IMG/VR virus record: IMGVR_UViG_3300028590_000025
Coordinates: 1-51,010 of that record
Reading direction: 5' to 3' (one strand)
Length of the DNA stretch: 51,010 bases
Origin: a virus
Within the stretch, counting starts at the first letter, position 1. Each line of letters starts with the position of its first letter. The translations under genes were made by a program, and so were the position numbers. Under the pieces are notes generated by a model. The model was given only the letters and a program-made list of their open reading frames with translations, did no database searches and had not been told where the DNA came from. Of the stretch, positions 14,010-22,226 are shown in pieces.

Positions 14010-14795
14010 TTACTGGCTGAAGAGAAGGAAGTCGGTTCCGGACTGGGCATCACCAGACAGGAGGGAAAGGTCGCTACCGCTCGATGCATCGCCCGAGAGC
14101 GCTTCGATATTGTCGAGGCTCAGAAGGGCGGCGTTGAAGGTTGCCGTGTAGGTCGCGGCATCGGCCGAGAGGACAAGCGACCGTGTGAGGGTGGCATCCG
14201 TGCCAGACCAGGCGAAGGACGCTACCGCGGCCGCCATGGGCAACTGCCGCAGCAATGCGGCGTCGGGGGCCGTCATCGCGTACGTTGCAGCGTCGGCCGT
14301 GATGATCTTGCCGGTCGTGAAATTCGCGGCGTTTCCAGTGAAAGCATAGCTTGCCGTGTCGGCCGCCATGAGGAGGCTGCGAATGAGTCCGACATCGTTC
14401 GGCGTGACGACGAGTGCGTCCTCATCCACCCGAATGAAGAGGCTGCGGCGAAGGTCCGCATCGTTGACCACCAGTTCGTACGACCAGGACGGGAAACCGG
14501 AGATATTGCTGTATTGCAAAGCAACGTCGCTGCCGAAGAACCTCATTAGAACCGGGTTGCTGAGAACCAGCAGATCGTTGCCGGACCCCGACATGTCGAG
14601 CAGGTCGGTCCCGGACTGCATGTCGCCGTCGAGCAGCAGAAATTCCTCGCCCACGACAGGGTTCTCGGCATGCATGATCAGGCTGCGCCGCAGATCGATG
14701 TCCGAGAAATCGAACTCATAACCCTGACCTAAGGCAAGCAGCCGCCTCGTCGGGGCGCCATAGTCCCGGATGTAGATCCTCGGATTGTAGTTCAT
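14010..14795 (-). CDS. Repeat-containing tail protein
   Basis: 261 residues with degenerate tandem repeats of roughly 29-33 residues built on D-A-A-L-L-R-x-L-x-M-A-A and A-D-A-A-T-Y, from about residue 115 to 225. Two copies of S-G-x-D-L-L-x-L-S-style beta turns lie near the N-terminus and again at the C-terminus (G-D-A-S-S-G-S-D, G-D-A-Q-S-G-T-D). The design suggests a fibrous spacer. No named family. Confidence 0.6.
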   Translation of the reverse strand: MNYNPRIYIRDYGAPTRRLLALGQGYEFDFSDIDLRRSLIMHAENPVVGEEFLLLDGDMQSGTDLLDMSGSGNDLLVLSNPVLMRFFGSDVALQYSNISGFPSWSYELVVNDADLRRSLFIRVDEDALVVTPNDVGLIRSLLMAADTASYAFTGNAANFTTGKIITADAATYAMTAPDAALLRQLPMAAAVASFAWSGTDATLTRSLVLSADAATYTATFNAALLSLDNIEALSGDASSGSDLSLLSGDAQSGTDFLLFSQ

Positions 14796-14804
14796 TCGCC
14801 GCCC

Positions 14805-15605
14805 CTAAGCGTTCTGGCTGATTTCAGAGAGCCAGATGACGTTCGACCCCTTAGGGTAAGTCGCCGCGAGCGTGCTCGACACCCGGATTTCATAAGTGTG
14901 CGAGTCGATGTTCCCCGGCAGATGCGAGAAATAGAACGGCGTGTTGACCTGCGAGTTTGGCTGGCAATGGTCGGTGAAGCTCTGCGTCAGGACGCTGTCG
15001 ACGTAGAGCCCTATGACGACGCCATCGTCGTCGGCCGAGCCAGCGCCAATGACACGACCGATTGAACCTTCGATGATCACGCGGCTGTCGGGGTAGATGC
15101 ACTGAAACGACTGCGACACGATCGCCGTGACGGCAGTTGCAGGCCCGGCCGCCGCAGCCAAGCGGGTCGGCGTTGACCTCTGCACCATGATGCCGCCCTG
15201 CACGGTCACGTTCGTCGTGCCGCCCGAGGTGACCAGCCGGAAGGAATCATCACTGGCCACGAAGACGATTTCAGTGATACGGCCCGCCACGATGGCGCCG
15301 GACGCCAGAACCGCGCCATCAGGATCACGGATGGCCTTGGCGCCGACGCCCGAGATGTTGATCGTCGCCGTGCCCGTATTGGTCGCTGCGGCCTCGAAGA
15401 TGCAGCGCAAGCCATCCGAATAGGCAGAAAAGCCATCAGGGACGGCGACAGCCGCCAGTATCGTGTTCACGCCAGTGACGGACAGCAACATGCCGCCATT
15501 GAGCGCCCAGAGCGCCGCAAGGCTGTCGCGCGTGCCGGTGGTCCAGTCAGCGCCGGATTTGCCGCCCGGATTAGTGGAAATGTCGCCAATATCGCGCGAG
15601 ACCAT
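14805..15605 (-). CDS. Tail fibre / tip-associated protein
   Basis: 266 residues, Gly/Ala/Thr-rich and beta-rich. The middle (L-R-C-I-F-E-A-A-A-T-N-T-G-T-A-T-I-N-I) is typical of short fibre modules that follow the tip protein. A C-terminal domain with R-V-I-I-E-G-S-I-G-R-V-I may be the adhesive part. Its ATG overlaps the last base of the upstream tip gene, so the two are translationally linked. Confidence 0.65.
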   Translation of the reverse strand: MVSRDIGDISTNPGGKSGADWTTGTRDSLAALWALNGGMLLSVTGVNTILAAVAVPDGFSAYSDGLRCIFEAAATNTGTATINISGVGAKAIRDPDGAVLASGAIVAGRITEIVFVASDDSFRLVTSGGTTNVTVQGGIMVQRSTPTRLAAAAGPATAVTAIVSQSFQCIYPDSRVIIEGSIGRVIGAGSADDDGVVIGLYVDSVLTQSFTDHCQPNSQVNTPFYFSHLPGNIDSHTYEIRVSSTLAATYPKGSNVIWLSEISQNA

Positions 15606-18217
15606 CAGGCAAACCTCTCTTGCAGTGTTGCGTAGATTTCTGGGGCTTCATCAACGAGGACCAGGCGAGCCCGCTCCTCCGCCATGCGCGTCACGTCCGA
15701 AACGATGCACCGATGGGTGAAGCGGCTGAGCGGCCCCAGCACGAAGTGAGCGCCTTCGAGTTCCTCGGACGAGAACGGCTGATCGACGCGGATCATCCAG
15801 CCCTCCGCCTGCGGCTCCGCCGCGACAATCGTCCGCATTTCGGTCCCGTTGGGCGTCGTCACGATGACGACGGACTGCTCACCAACCAGGAACAGGTTTG
15901 CCGGGTCGAATATGTTGTCGACGTCGAACACGCTCTCGGTGCTCTCGGTCGGCACTTCCTGGTCGTAGGAAAACGTGGTGCTGTCAAAGACCTTGCGAAT
16001 GCGGGCGCCCGTATGCGCGTCGTCGAGCAAGTCGGTGACGATGCTCACCAGGTCGCCGCGGTCACAGACGAGCCCTTCAATCGATGCCTCGACGATCCAC
16101 GCCCGCCGCCCTTGATAGTGGGCTTGCAGCATGTCGAAGAGCGCACGCCGCTGGATCAGGACGGGCTTGGTGATGCTGTCATAGGCCCGCACCTCATAGC
16201 CCGTGAAGTTGGTGTAGAACGGGTTGTTGACCTGAAGTTCGTCGTCGACATAGTCGCGCAGCTCGTTCTGGAATGTGCCCCTGATACCGATGGCCCGCTC
16301 GCCCATGACCCACTCGACCGAGATCGAAGCGTTGCGGGGCGAGAAGATCATGACCGGCAGATCAGAGGACCTGTCGCGGAACCAGTCGATGCCAAAGCCA
16401 TCTGAGAAGCGCGAGCGGGCGAATCCAGCCGTCGCGATCGCATCGAGAACCTCGCGTACAGACGAACCGGCAAAGACCCCGGACACCTCATAGCCACGCG
16501 CTGCGCATTCGGCTCGCCAGGCGACGAACTGCTCGTCAACGATCAGGTCGGTGCTGATGCCGTGATAGACGAGATAGTCGAACAGCACCTGGCGATAATG
16601 GGCCGCCGGGTTCTTGGTCGTGGTCAACGTGTTCCAGCCTGAGCCGTCCCAGTCGTGCACGTAGCGCGAAGCCTCGATCGTCACGTTGCGCACCGACTGA
16701 CCTTTGACCCGCAGCGCCATGAGCGCAGTGTTCGGACGCTGGCAGGGCTGGCGGTTGACGATCGTAGTAGCCATCGAAACCGACACGCGCCCAACGAACG
16801 GCCCCTGATCGATGGGGACCGACCATTTGGCACTGAAGAAGCCGCAGAACAGCGGATAGACAGCTCCGTCAATCGTGTAGTCCGAAGTCGATAGGCGGGC
16901 CTGGGCAAGCGCCGCGCCGCGCACGATCTCCCACTCGTATTCCTGCTTGGCGAAAACAGCCGGGTCGAGCGTCACACGGACACTGTAGCGCCGGCCCTGG
17001 ATATTGGCGGCATCGCGCAAGCCTGCGCCGGCAACGAACCACGAATGAGCATTCCACTGGTCGCCCGACACGCCCGTCGAAATATGCATGCTGGCAGGCG
17101 GAACGCGCTGGAAGAACTCGACCTGAATGGCCCCGCCGGCGCCGTCTTCGCCAAAAGCATTGTCCCAGCGAAGTCGGATTTCCTTGAGGGATGTCGAGAC
17201 GTCACGGCCAACGAAATGGATCTCGGGCAAGTTGAACCACGAGCCCTCGCTACCCTTCGGCCGGAAGCGCAGGCGGATCGGCAGCCGTACTGGCGTTCCA
17301 GCCTCGTCCGACCGGATGAAGCTGTCGAGCTGGAGGCGGATATTGATCTCCTCCATCTGCTCGTCATAGGCGGTCGTGAACCGTACGGCCTGCGGCTCCG
17401 AGTTGGCCGGCACCTCCTGGTCAACCAGTTCGGTACCCTCCAGCGTGAAAGTCGAAAGGGTTTCGCCGACGCTGGTCGCCTTGGTCACTTTCGTCACAAA
17501 GGTCGTGACCGGGCTCGCCTCCTGCCCGTCCCTGATCTGCGTCGTGATACTGGCGAAGTCACCGACCGGTGCGCCATCGACCTGAACCGCGTCGATGAGG
17601 TGATGGCCATCGAGGGCGAAGATGCGCTGGATCGTCTGAATGCCCTGGTCGAGCAGGTAGTGAGGATTGGCGATTTCGGGCGGGGCTATGCGGCGCGTAC
17701 CCACGACGAGCGGCAGATACGATTCCTTGGCCAACAAGTTGCTGCCGCTTTGCACATCGGCAAACTGGCGGGCGCGCTCGGCCGGCACCGAAGTGAGAGC
17801 GGGCGCAGCTGCCTGTTGCGCGGGGAACAGCGCATTGAGGGCAAGCTGCGCGCCGATGCCCAGTGCGCCGGCAACGAGATAGGCCAGCGGCGCGCCGATG
17901 AATGGCGTCAGGAACGGCGCAGCAACAGCAACCAGCACGGCGGCGGCGACCGCGAACAGGTCGCGCACGAAATCATGCGGGCGATAGCCGAAGAGCAAGG
18001 CATCATCGACGCGGGGTCTGACATGGCGCCACATATCGCGCGGCAGTTCGATCCACTCGACATCAGCACCTTTCGGAGCACGGACCCACGAGCGGAGGCC
18101 AACGTCGGAGGCATGGGTCTGGGCCGCGATTTCCTCGACGGTGAGGCCATAGGCCACCGTCAGCGTCTGGGGCGGAAGCCCGACGCCGTGCGCCTTGTGC
18201 AGGGTCTGAATGGTCAT
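15605..18217 (-). CDS. Host-specificity / tail tip protein (gpJ-like)
   Basis: 870 residues from ATG 18217, which overlaps the NlpC/P60 stop (ATGA); the open frame extends upstream to 18406 but that part lies over the previous gene. A hydrophobic segment near residues 88-125 (A-V-A-A-A-V-L-V-A-V-A-A-P) is typical of gpJ/TipJ homologues, followed by beta-rich central domains and I-N-I-R-L-Q-L-D. It comes after NlpC/P60 in lambda order (K then J). It forms the tip that contacts the receptor. Confidence 0.85.
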   Translation of the reverse strand: MTIQTLHKAHGVGLPPQTLTVAYGLTVEEIAAQTHASDVGLRSWVRAPKGADVEWIELPRDMWRHVRPRVDDALLFGYRPHDFVRDLFAVAAAVLVAVAAPFLTPFIGAPLAYLVAGALGIGAQLALNALFPAQQAAAPALTSVPAERARQFADVQSGSNLLAKESYLPLVVGTRRIAPPEIANPHYLLDQGIQTIQRIFALDGHHLIDAVQVDGAPVGDFASITTQIRDGQEASPVTTFVTKVTKATSVGETLSTFTLEGTELVDQEVPANSEPQAVRFTTAYDEQMEEINIRLQLDSFIRSDEAGTPVRLPIRLRFRPKGSEGSWFNLPEIHFVGRDVSTSLKEIRLRWDNAFGEDGAGGAIQVEFFQRVPPASMHISTGVSGDQWNAHSWFVAGAGLRDAANIQGRRYSVRVTLDPAVFAKQEYEWEIVRGAALAQARLSTSDYTIDGAVYPLFCGFFSAKWSVPIDQGPFVGRVSVSMATTIVNRQPCQRPNTALMALRVKGQSVRNVTIEASRYVHDWDGSGWNTLTTTKNPAAHYRQVLFDYLVYHGISTDLIVDEQFVAWRAECAARGYEVSGVFAGSSVREVLDAIATAGFARSRFSDGFGIDWFRDRSSDLPVMIFSPRNASISVEWVMGERAIGIRGTFQNELRDYVDDELQVNNPFYTNFTGYEVRAYDSITKPVLIQRRALFDMLQAHYQGRRAWIVEASIEGLVCDRGDLVSIVTDLLDDAHTGARIRKVFDSTTFSYDQEVPTESTESVFDVDNIFDPANLFLVGEQSVVIVTTPNGTEMRTIVAAEPQAEGWMIRVDQPFSSEELEGAHFVLGPLSRFTHRCIVSDVTRMAEERARLVLVDEAPEIYATLQERFA

Positions 18218-18600
18218 GACTTGCGAAGAAATCCAGTGATGGAGGCCCGGATCATCCGGTCGGAAAGAAGCTGATAGACACAGCCGTGAGACTTGGCGGA
18301 GTGCAGCACCCGGCCATTGTAGAAAACGCCGACATGCCCAGCTGAAAGGCGGCCGGCGCGCATCAGGACGAGGCAATGATCTTCCGGCGTCGGGATGGAC
18401 TGCCACCCCTGCCCTTCACTCGCCCAGGCCTGCACGCTGTCGCCGCCCGGCGGTCGGTCGGCGCGGTCAGCGAGTTCGATGCCGAGAACATGGCGGTACC
18501 AGAGTTCCACCACGCCCCAGCAGTCAGCACCGGGCCAAGCGCCCTCACCCGGAGCATGGGGCACTGCCAGAAGTCTGGGGATGACATCAGATGGCTGCAT
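18214..18600 (-). CDS. NlpC/P60 tail-tip peptidase (gpK-like)
   Basis: 128 residues from ATG 18600 (TTG 18612 possible). A-D-C-W-G-V-V-E-L-W-Y-R holds the nucleophile Cys and G-H-V-G-V-F-Y-N-G the His of NlpC/P60 cysteine peptidases. In siphoviruses this protein sits in the tail tip and helps open peptidoglycan on entry. The ribosome site is poor, and a terminator hairpin ends only 13 bases before the start, which is unusual. Confidence 0.85.
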   Translation of the reverse strand: MQPSDVIPRLLAVPHAPGEGAWPGADCWGVVELWYRHVLGIELADRADRPPGGDSVQAWASEGQGWQSIPTPEDHCLVLMRAGRLSAGHVGVFYNGRVLHSAKSHGCVYQLLSDRMIRASITGFLRKS

Positions 18601-18612
18601 TGCAGGGCCCAA

Positions 18613-18636
18613 AGAAAAACCCCGCCGAAGCGGGGT
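18613..18636 (-). terminator. Terminator just upstream of the NlpC/P60 gene
   Basis: On the minus strand ACCCCGC pairs with GCGGGGT across TTCG (7 bp plus a stable tetraloop), followed by TTTTTC. It closes the transcript of the small gene at 18664 and would cut tail-tip gene expression unless there is antitermination. Confidence 0.8.
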
Positions 18637-18663
18637 CGAGAGAGAAACGAATTGAGGTTTGGC

Positions 18664-18885
18664 TTAGTCGATGACCGGCTCCGCGCCCTCTGGTGGCGTC
18701 ATTTCACACCAGTGGGTAGGTTCAACGGCGGCAGTGTCGTCACATGTCAGCCAAACACCCATATCTTCACTCCATTCGGCCATCAGGTAGGGGTTACCCC
18801 CGGACCACATCCCGCCAGGAACATACGTCATTACTGGACGGTCTTTTGGCGCGCTGTCCATGGCGTGCCAATCGGTTTTGGTCAT
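18664..18885 (-). CDS. DUF551-like small protein
   Basis: 73 residues from ATG 18885, which has AAGGA at good spacing; the frame is open upstream to 18945 but lacks signals. D-W-H-A-M-D-S-A-P-K-D-R-P-V-M and a C-terminal P-T-H-W-C-E-M resemble the DUF551/phage P-K-D-G family. It is inserted between the gpL-like and gpK-like tail genes and is followed directly by a terminator, so it looks like an added cassette within the tail block. Confidence 0.6.
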   Translation of the reverse strand: MTKTDWHAMDSAPKDRPVMTYVPGGMWSGGNPYLMAEWSEDMGVWLTCDDTAAVEPTHWCEMTPPEGAEPVID

Positions 18886-18932
18886 TTCTGCATCCTTTTT
18901 GCTGCTGTGCATTCTAGCGCTTCTGCGCCGCA

Positions 18933-19412
18933 CTACCCAAGCCAAATCCCCGGAAAATCCTGCTTTGTCGTCTGCTTAAACGGCACCGGCTCAAGAAGCC
19001 CTGCCCGTGGCGCCAGTTCAAAACTGATGCTCTCCGACCGACCCGAAGCATTCGGGATCACCAACAGGTTCATTGTGTCGATCAGCGGCGGAGCATCGAG
19101 CGCATCGGCATTGATCAGCAGCAGGCGACAATTCACCCGCTGGCGAGCGCTATCCATGGCTCGGCTGAAGAACCGGTCAACATTTGAAATCGTCCCGCGG
19201 GCCCGAGTCTCCCCGTCGCGGGTTTCCGGCAGCTCGATCGTGATGGCAGCGCGCGTGTAGGTCTCGCCCTGCCATATGACGTTTTCGGTGTTGATCGCTG
19301 CCCGATGGACTAGAGACTTACCGTCCTCCTGGAATTCAAGAAGGATGATGTGCGGACTGACAAGAGGGCGCCGATTGAGCGTATGGCGCTGGTCGGTTGA
19401 TGGGGTTGGCAT
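18933..19412 (-). CDS. Minor tail protein, DUF1833 / gpL-like
   Basis: 159 residues from ATG 19412 with AGGAGG at ideal spacing. P-H-I-I-L-L-E-F, then E-T-Y-T-R-A-A-I-T-I-E-L-P and S-N-V-D-R-F-F-S-R match the DUF1833 type of tail protein. Its place after the gpM-like gene corresponds to lambda gpL, which joins the tape-measure region to the tip. The ATG overlaps the stop of the upstream gene. Confidence 0.75.
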   Translation of the reverse strand: MPTPSTDQRHTLNRRPLVSPHIILLEFQEDGKSLVHRAAINTENVIWQGETYTRAAITIELPETRDGETRARGTISNVDRFFSRAMDSARQRVNCRLLLINADALDAPPLIDTMNLLVIPNASGRSESISFELAPRAGLLEPVPFKQTTKQDFPGIWLG

Positions 19413-19762
19413 CAGACCTCCTGCAGCGAAACGTCGGCTTCCCAAAGGTCGGCGGTGAGGTGCCGCGGGCGAGGTTTGCCGGCGAACTGCACTTCGTAGG
19501 TCTCACCGGTCGTTGGGTGGGTCCAATTGAACTGCTTCACGCCGCGCACGAGGTCTACGGCGTAAAACTGGTTCAGCGCCTCCTTCTGCACATGCGTCAT
19601 CCGCAGCGTGTACGAGAAGTTGGAGAGGGACCGAGTGAACCGATTGCGCCGATCGGGCGCCCCTACCTCACCTCGATCCTCGACCCACGACGGAATGTCG
19701 CCCTCTTCGAACGTGCCGCCCATCGGCGGAGGCAGAGAGACGGGATAGTCGATATCGGCCAT
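19412..19762 (-). CDS. Minor tail protein (gpM-like)
   Basis: 116 residues. The body R-F-T-R-S-L-S-N-F-S-Y-T-L-R-M followed by F-N-W-T-H-P resembles small gpM-type minor tail proteins, and the location directly after the tape measure fits. It shares one base with the tape measure's final codon and overlaps the gpL-like start. Beta-rich; no catalytic residues. Confidence 0.65.
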   Translation of the reverse strand: MADIDYPVSLPPPMGGTFEEGDIPSWVEDRGEVGAPDRRNRFTRSLSNFSYTLRMTHVQKEALNQFYAVDLVRGVKQFNWTHPTTGETYEVQFAGKPRPRHLTADLWEADVSLQEV

Positions 19763-21459
19763 TACCGCCTCTGTGCCTGCTGTTGGAGGCCATAGCTGGC
19801 CATGCCGCGCCGGTAATCACCGCTCGCCAGAGCCTTGCCTGCCGATGCGGTCGACTTCTGGACCGTGCTCGGCTCGGAGGCCTGAACGATCTGCACAGTT
19901 TGGCCGGCCGCCTGGGTAAGCACCCTACCCTCGAGGTCCGGACCAAGCTCGATGCGCACGACCGATGGCGCGTTCTGGTTTGCCGCCAGCGCCATGGAAG
20001 GCCCATTTGGAATGACCTGAGAACCGCGCGGCAAATTGACAAGCTCGGGCCCCTGTTCGCCGACCCAGGCCAGCCCACCCGGGGCATAGTTGGTGCCGCT
20101 GGCGAAGCCGGGGAAAAAGCCGCCGCTGCTGCCCGTGATCGAGCTGGTTCCGCGAAGGCCGCTACTCATGCCGAAGCCGCTGAAGGCCCCCATAAGCAAG
20201 TCCCAAATGCCGTTGGAGGCCATATCAAGGGCTTTAGAGGTGAGCTTGTCGAGCGCATTCATTGCGGCGCCGCCGAGTGCTTCCCAACCGCTCTTGCCCT
20301 CCTTCAGTCCACTGCTGAAGCCTGACCAGAACCCCGACCATGCCGACTTCAGCGTGCCGCCCCAGGTCTCGGCAAGAGACTTGGAGGTATCATCTAGGGC
20401 TTTGACATTGTCGTTTGCCGCCTTCGCAGACCCGCCGAGTTCGTCCATTTCTTTTCGGGCATTTGCAATTTCCTGCGCCCGTCCGGAGATGGCGCCGAAC
20501 ATGTTGCCCATATAGTCGGTGGTATAGGCGTCGGTGTTGTTCTGGTTAAGATCGCCGCCGAGTTGTCCGAGCGAGCCCGCATAGGGGTTGGCTGCGCCCG
20601 CGAAGCTGACACGACCCAAGGTGGGGATCGCCACGCCGAATTGCCCCAGCCCTTCGTTGGCCTTGGCGATCAGGCCGTCGAGCAGTTCTGCAGCCTTGTT
20701 GATCGACCACTCGACGCCCTTCACCACGACGTTCGCAGTGGTGATCGTGGCGTCACCAATCGCCGCCGGTAGCCGGTTCCAGAGAGTGCCGATGGCACTG
20801 ACGCCAAAGGCGAATGGTGCGATGATACCGTTGCCGATGTTCTTGAGGATCGGGGCCATCTGGTCCCACACCCATTGCAGCCCGCCTACGATCGCATCCC
20901 ATACCGGCGAAAGGACATTTCCGATCTGCTCGGCGAGGAGCGACCATCCAGCCTGGACGACATCAAAAAAACCGACCTGAACTTCGGCAGTCTTGTTGAT
21001 CTCGTAGGTCAGGCCAGCAACCGCCGCAGCGGCCGCTCCAATCGCCAGTGTGACGGGCCCGAAAGTCGTTACAAGGCTTTTCCCTATACCCATCAGACTG
21101 TCGAGAGCTGGCTTCAGGCCGAACTGCAGCATCTGCGGCACCTGCTGCACCGCCACGATAAGCGGCGACATGCCTGACGCCAGAGACACGCCGATATCGT
21201 TCAACTGGTAGATCATGTTCGTGCGAACCTGCGTTCCCATACGCATGGCGGCATTGTTGGCTTGGATTGCAGCGGTGTGGGCGGCCGTCGCTGCCGTCGC
21301 CGCCTTCTGACCAGCCGCTTCTACCTGAGAAGCGCCGGCAAGCTGCCGGGCAGCCGCTGAGGCCTGTCCTGCGGCGCCGGTCAACTGGTGAAGGGAAACA
21401 GTGCCCTTCTCGACCTGAGTGGAATCCACGGCCAAGCCGAGGCGAGCAACATCGACCAT
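19762..21459 (-). CDS. Tail tape measure protein
   Basis: 565 residues. N-terminal part is a long Ala/Gln-rich coiled region (about 20-85), followed by M-I-Y-Q-L-N-D-I-G-V-S-L-A-S-G and hydrophobic segments near 130-150 typical of tape measure proteins. A Ser/Gly-rich region and a conserved C-terminal G-E-Q-G-P-E-L-V-N-L-P-R-G-S-Q-V-I-P motif follow. At this length the tail would be short for a siphovirus (by the usual about 0.15 nm per residue, near 85 nm; an estimate). It follows the frameshifted chaperone pair as in lambda. Confidence 0.88.
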   Translation of the reverse strand: MVDVARLGLAVDSTQVEKGTVSLHQLTGAAGQASAAARQLAGASQVEAAGQKAATAATAAHTAAIQANNAAMRMGTQVRTNMIYQLNDIGVSLASGMSPLIVAVQQVPQMLQFGLKPALDSLMGIGKSLVTTFGPVTLAIGAAAAAVAGLTYEINKTAEVQVGFFDVVQAGWSLLAEQIGNVLSPVWDAIVGGLQWVWDQMAPILKNIGNGIIAPFAFGVSAIGTLWNRLPAAIGDATITTANVVVKGVEWSINKAAELLDGLIAKANEGLGQFGVAIPTLGRVSFAGAANPYAGSLGQLGGDLNQNNTDAYTTDYMGNMFGAISGRAQEIANARKEMDELGGSAKAANDNVKALDDTSKSLAETWGGTLKSAWSGFWSGFSSGLKEGKSGWEALGGAAMNALDKLTSKALDMASNGIWDLLMGAFSGFGMSSGLRGTSSITGSSGGFFPGFASGTNYAPGGLAWVGEQGPELVNLPRGSQVIPNGPSMALAANQNAPSVVRIELGPDLEGRVLTQAAGQTVQIVQASEPSTVQKSTASAGKALASGDYRRGMASYGLQQQAQRR

Positions 21460-21468
21460 GGTGATACC

Positions 21469-21786
21469 TCAAACAAAAATGGCGTCGAACAGTTCGGCCG
21501 TCATGGGCCGTTCGGAGACGATGTGCGGGGATTGGCTGGTCTGCTGCTCTCGCTTCGCCGCTTCACGGCAGGCATCGAGATAGGCAACGTCCATGGTCCG
21601 AAGGATGCGCCACTCCTGCGAGCGGACGCGCGTGGCGGTCATTTGAGCCCAGTGGGCCATGTCGGCCCATCCAAGTGGCAGATAACCGCCCATGCCTTCC
21701 TGACGGCCTTGGTGAAGCTCGCAGAACCAGTGCCAGAGGTGTTCCGCCGCTGGGGACAGCGACAGATCGAATGTCGGGGTATTCAC
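21469..21786 (-). CDS. Tail assembly chaperone, T-like part (reached by -1 frameshift)
   Basis: 105 residues counted from GTG 21786, but the frame is open back to the slippery site at 21837-21831, so the true product is probably the G-T fusion of about 250 residues. The domain reads E-H-L-W-H-W-F-C-E-L, then R-L-x-W-A-D-M-A-H-W and later M-D-V-A-Y-L-D-A-C, the usual layout of the second chaperone domain. It binds the tape measure during tail assembly and is absent from the virion in known systems. No ribosome site supports independent initiation. Confidence 0.8.
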   Translation of the reverse strand: MNTPTFDLSLSPAAEHLWHWFCELHQGRQEGMGGYLPLGWADMAHWAQMTATRVRSQEWRILRTMDVAYLDACREAAKREQQTSQSPHIVSERPMTAELFDAIFV

Positions 21787-21804
21787 CGCGGATCGGGCGG
21801 CCTG

Positions 21805-21837
21805 CGCCAGTTCCTCGGCTAGGCCTTCGTAAAATTT
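21805..21837 (-). promoter_or_regulatory. Programmed -1 ribosomal frameshift element
   Basis: On the minus strand, heptamer A-AAT-TTT (21837-21831) is a perfect X-XXY-YYZ slippery site in the zero frame, four codons before the stop of the first gene. Five bases later a stem can form: GGCCT with AGGCC and inner GCC with GGC. A -1 slip reads TAC-GAA-GGC-CTA-GCC onward with no stop into the T-like domain. This matches the lambda G/GT mechanism. Confidence 0.82.
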
Positions 21838-22220
21838 GCGATGTCGCGAGCAGCCCCCACCACCTGGGCATAGATCCAGCCTTCTTTCTTAAAGATGGCT
21901 TTGATGGTTTTCGGGTCGTTGCCGGGCACCTTATTTTCGTAGGTATTGGGCTTGCCGTTGGCGTCGAGTCCCCAGTCCCACGACGCGACATACGAGACGG
22001 CCATGTCGAGCTCGTTTTCCTCCACCATATCGGCGCCGATCAGTTTCCGGCGCTGCTGCCGTGACAGAAGGTCGTCGGTCTGCTCGCGCACCACGGCCAT
22101 GGCGGCATCAGATCCAGCCGACCGCACCATGATGGTGATGCCGACCGGCTTGCCCGTCTTGGGATGCTCGACATCGAGCTTGAACAGTTCCTCGTTCTGA
22201 ACGAGACCAGAGATTTCCAT
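21819..22220 (-). CDS. Tail assembly chaperone, G-like
   Basis: 133 residues. E-L-F-K-L-D-V-E-H-P-K-T-G-K-P-V-G-I-T-I-M-V and later S-Y-V-A-S-W-D-W are typical of tail assembly chaperones placed between the tail tube and tape measure. Translation mostly ends at 21819; the slippery heptamer lets a fraction shift by -1 to make the longer fusion. The ratio of the two forms is critical for tail assembly in lambda. Confidence 0.8.
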   Translation of the reverse strand: MEISGLVQNEELFKLDVEHPKTGKPVGITIMVRSAGSDAAMAVVREQTDDLLSRQQRRKLIGADMVEENELDMAVSYVASWDWGLDANGKPNTYENKVPGNDPKTIKAIFKKEGWIYAQVVGAARDIANFTKA

Positions 22221-22226
22221 GCCTGA

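Noticed and set aside
14010-14795. CRISPR-like array
   Set aside because: The repeats are degenerate, coding and seen at protein level; no constant DNA repeats with unique spacers exist here or elsewhere in the window.
17045-18274. A 409-codon plus-strand frame opposite the tail tip gene
   Set aside because: Long because of high GC on the antisense strand; the minus strand encodes a recognisable gpJ-like protein and the plus-strand product has no domain.
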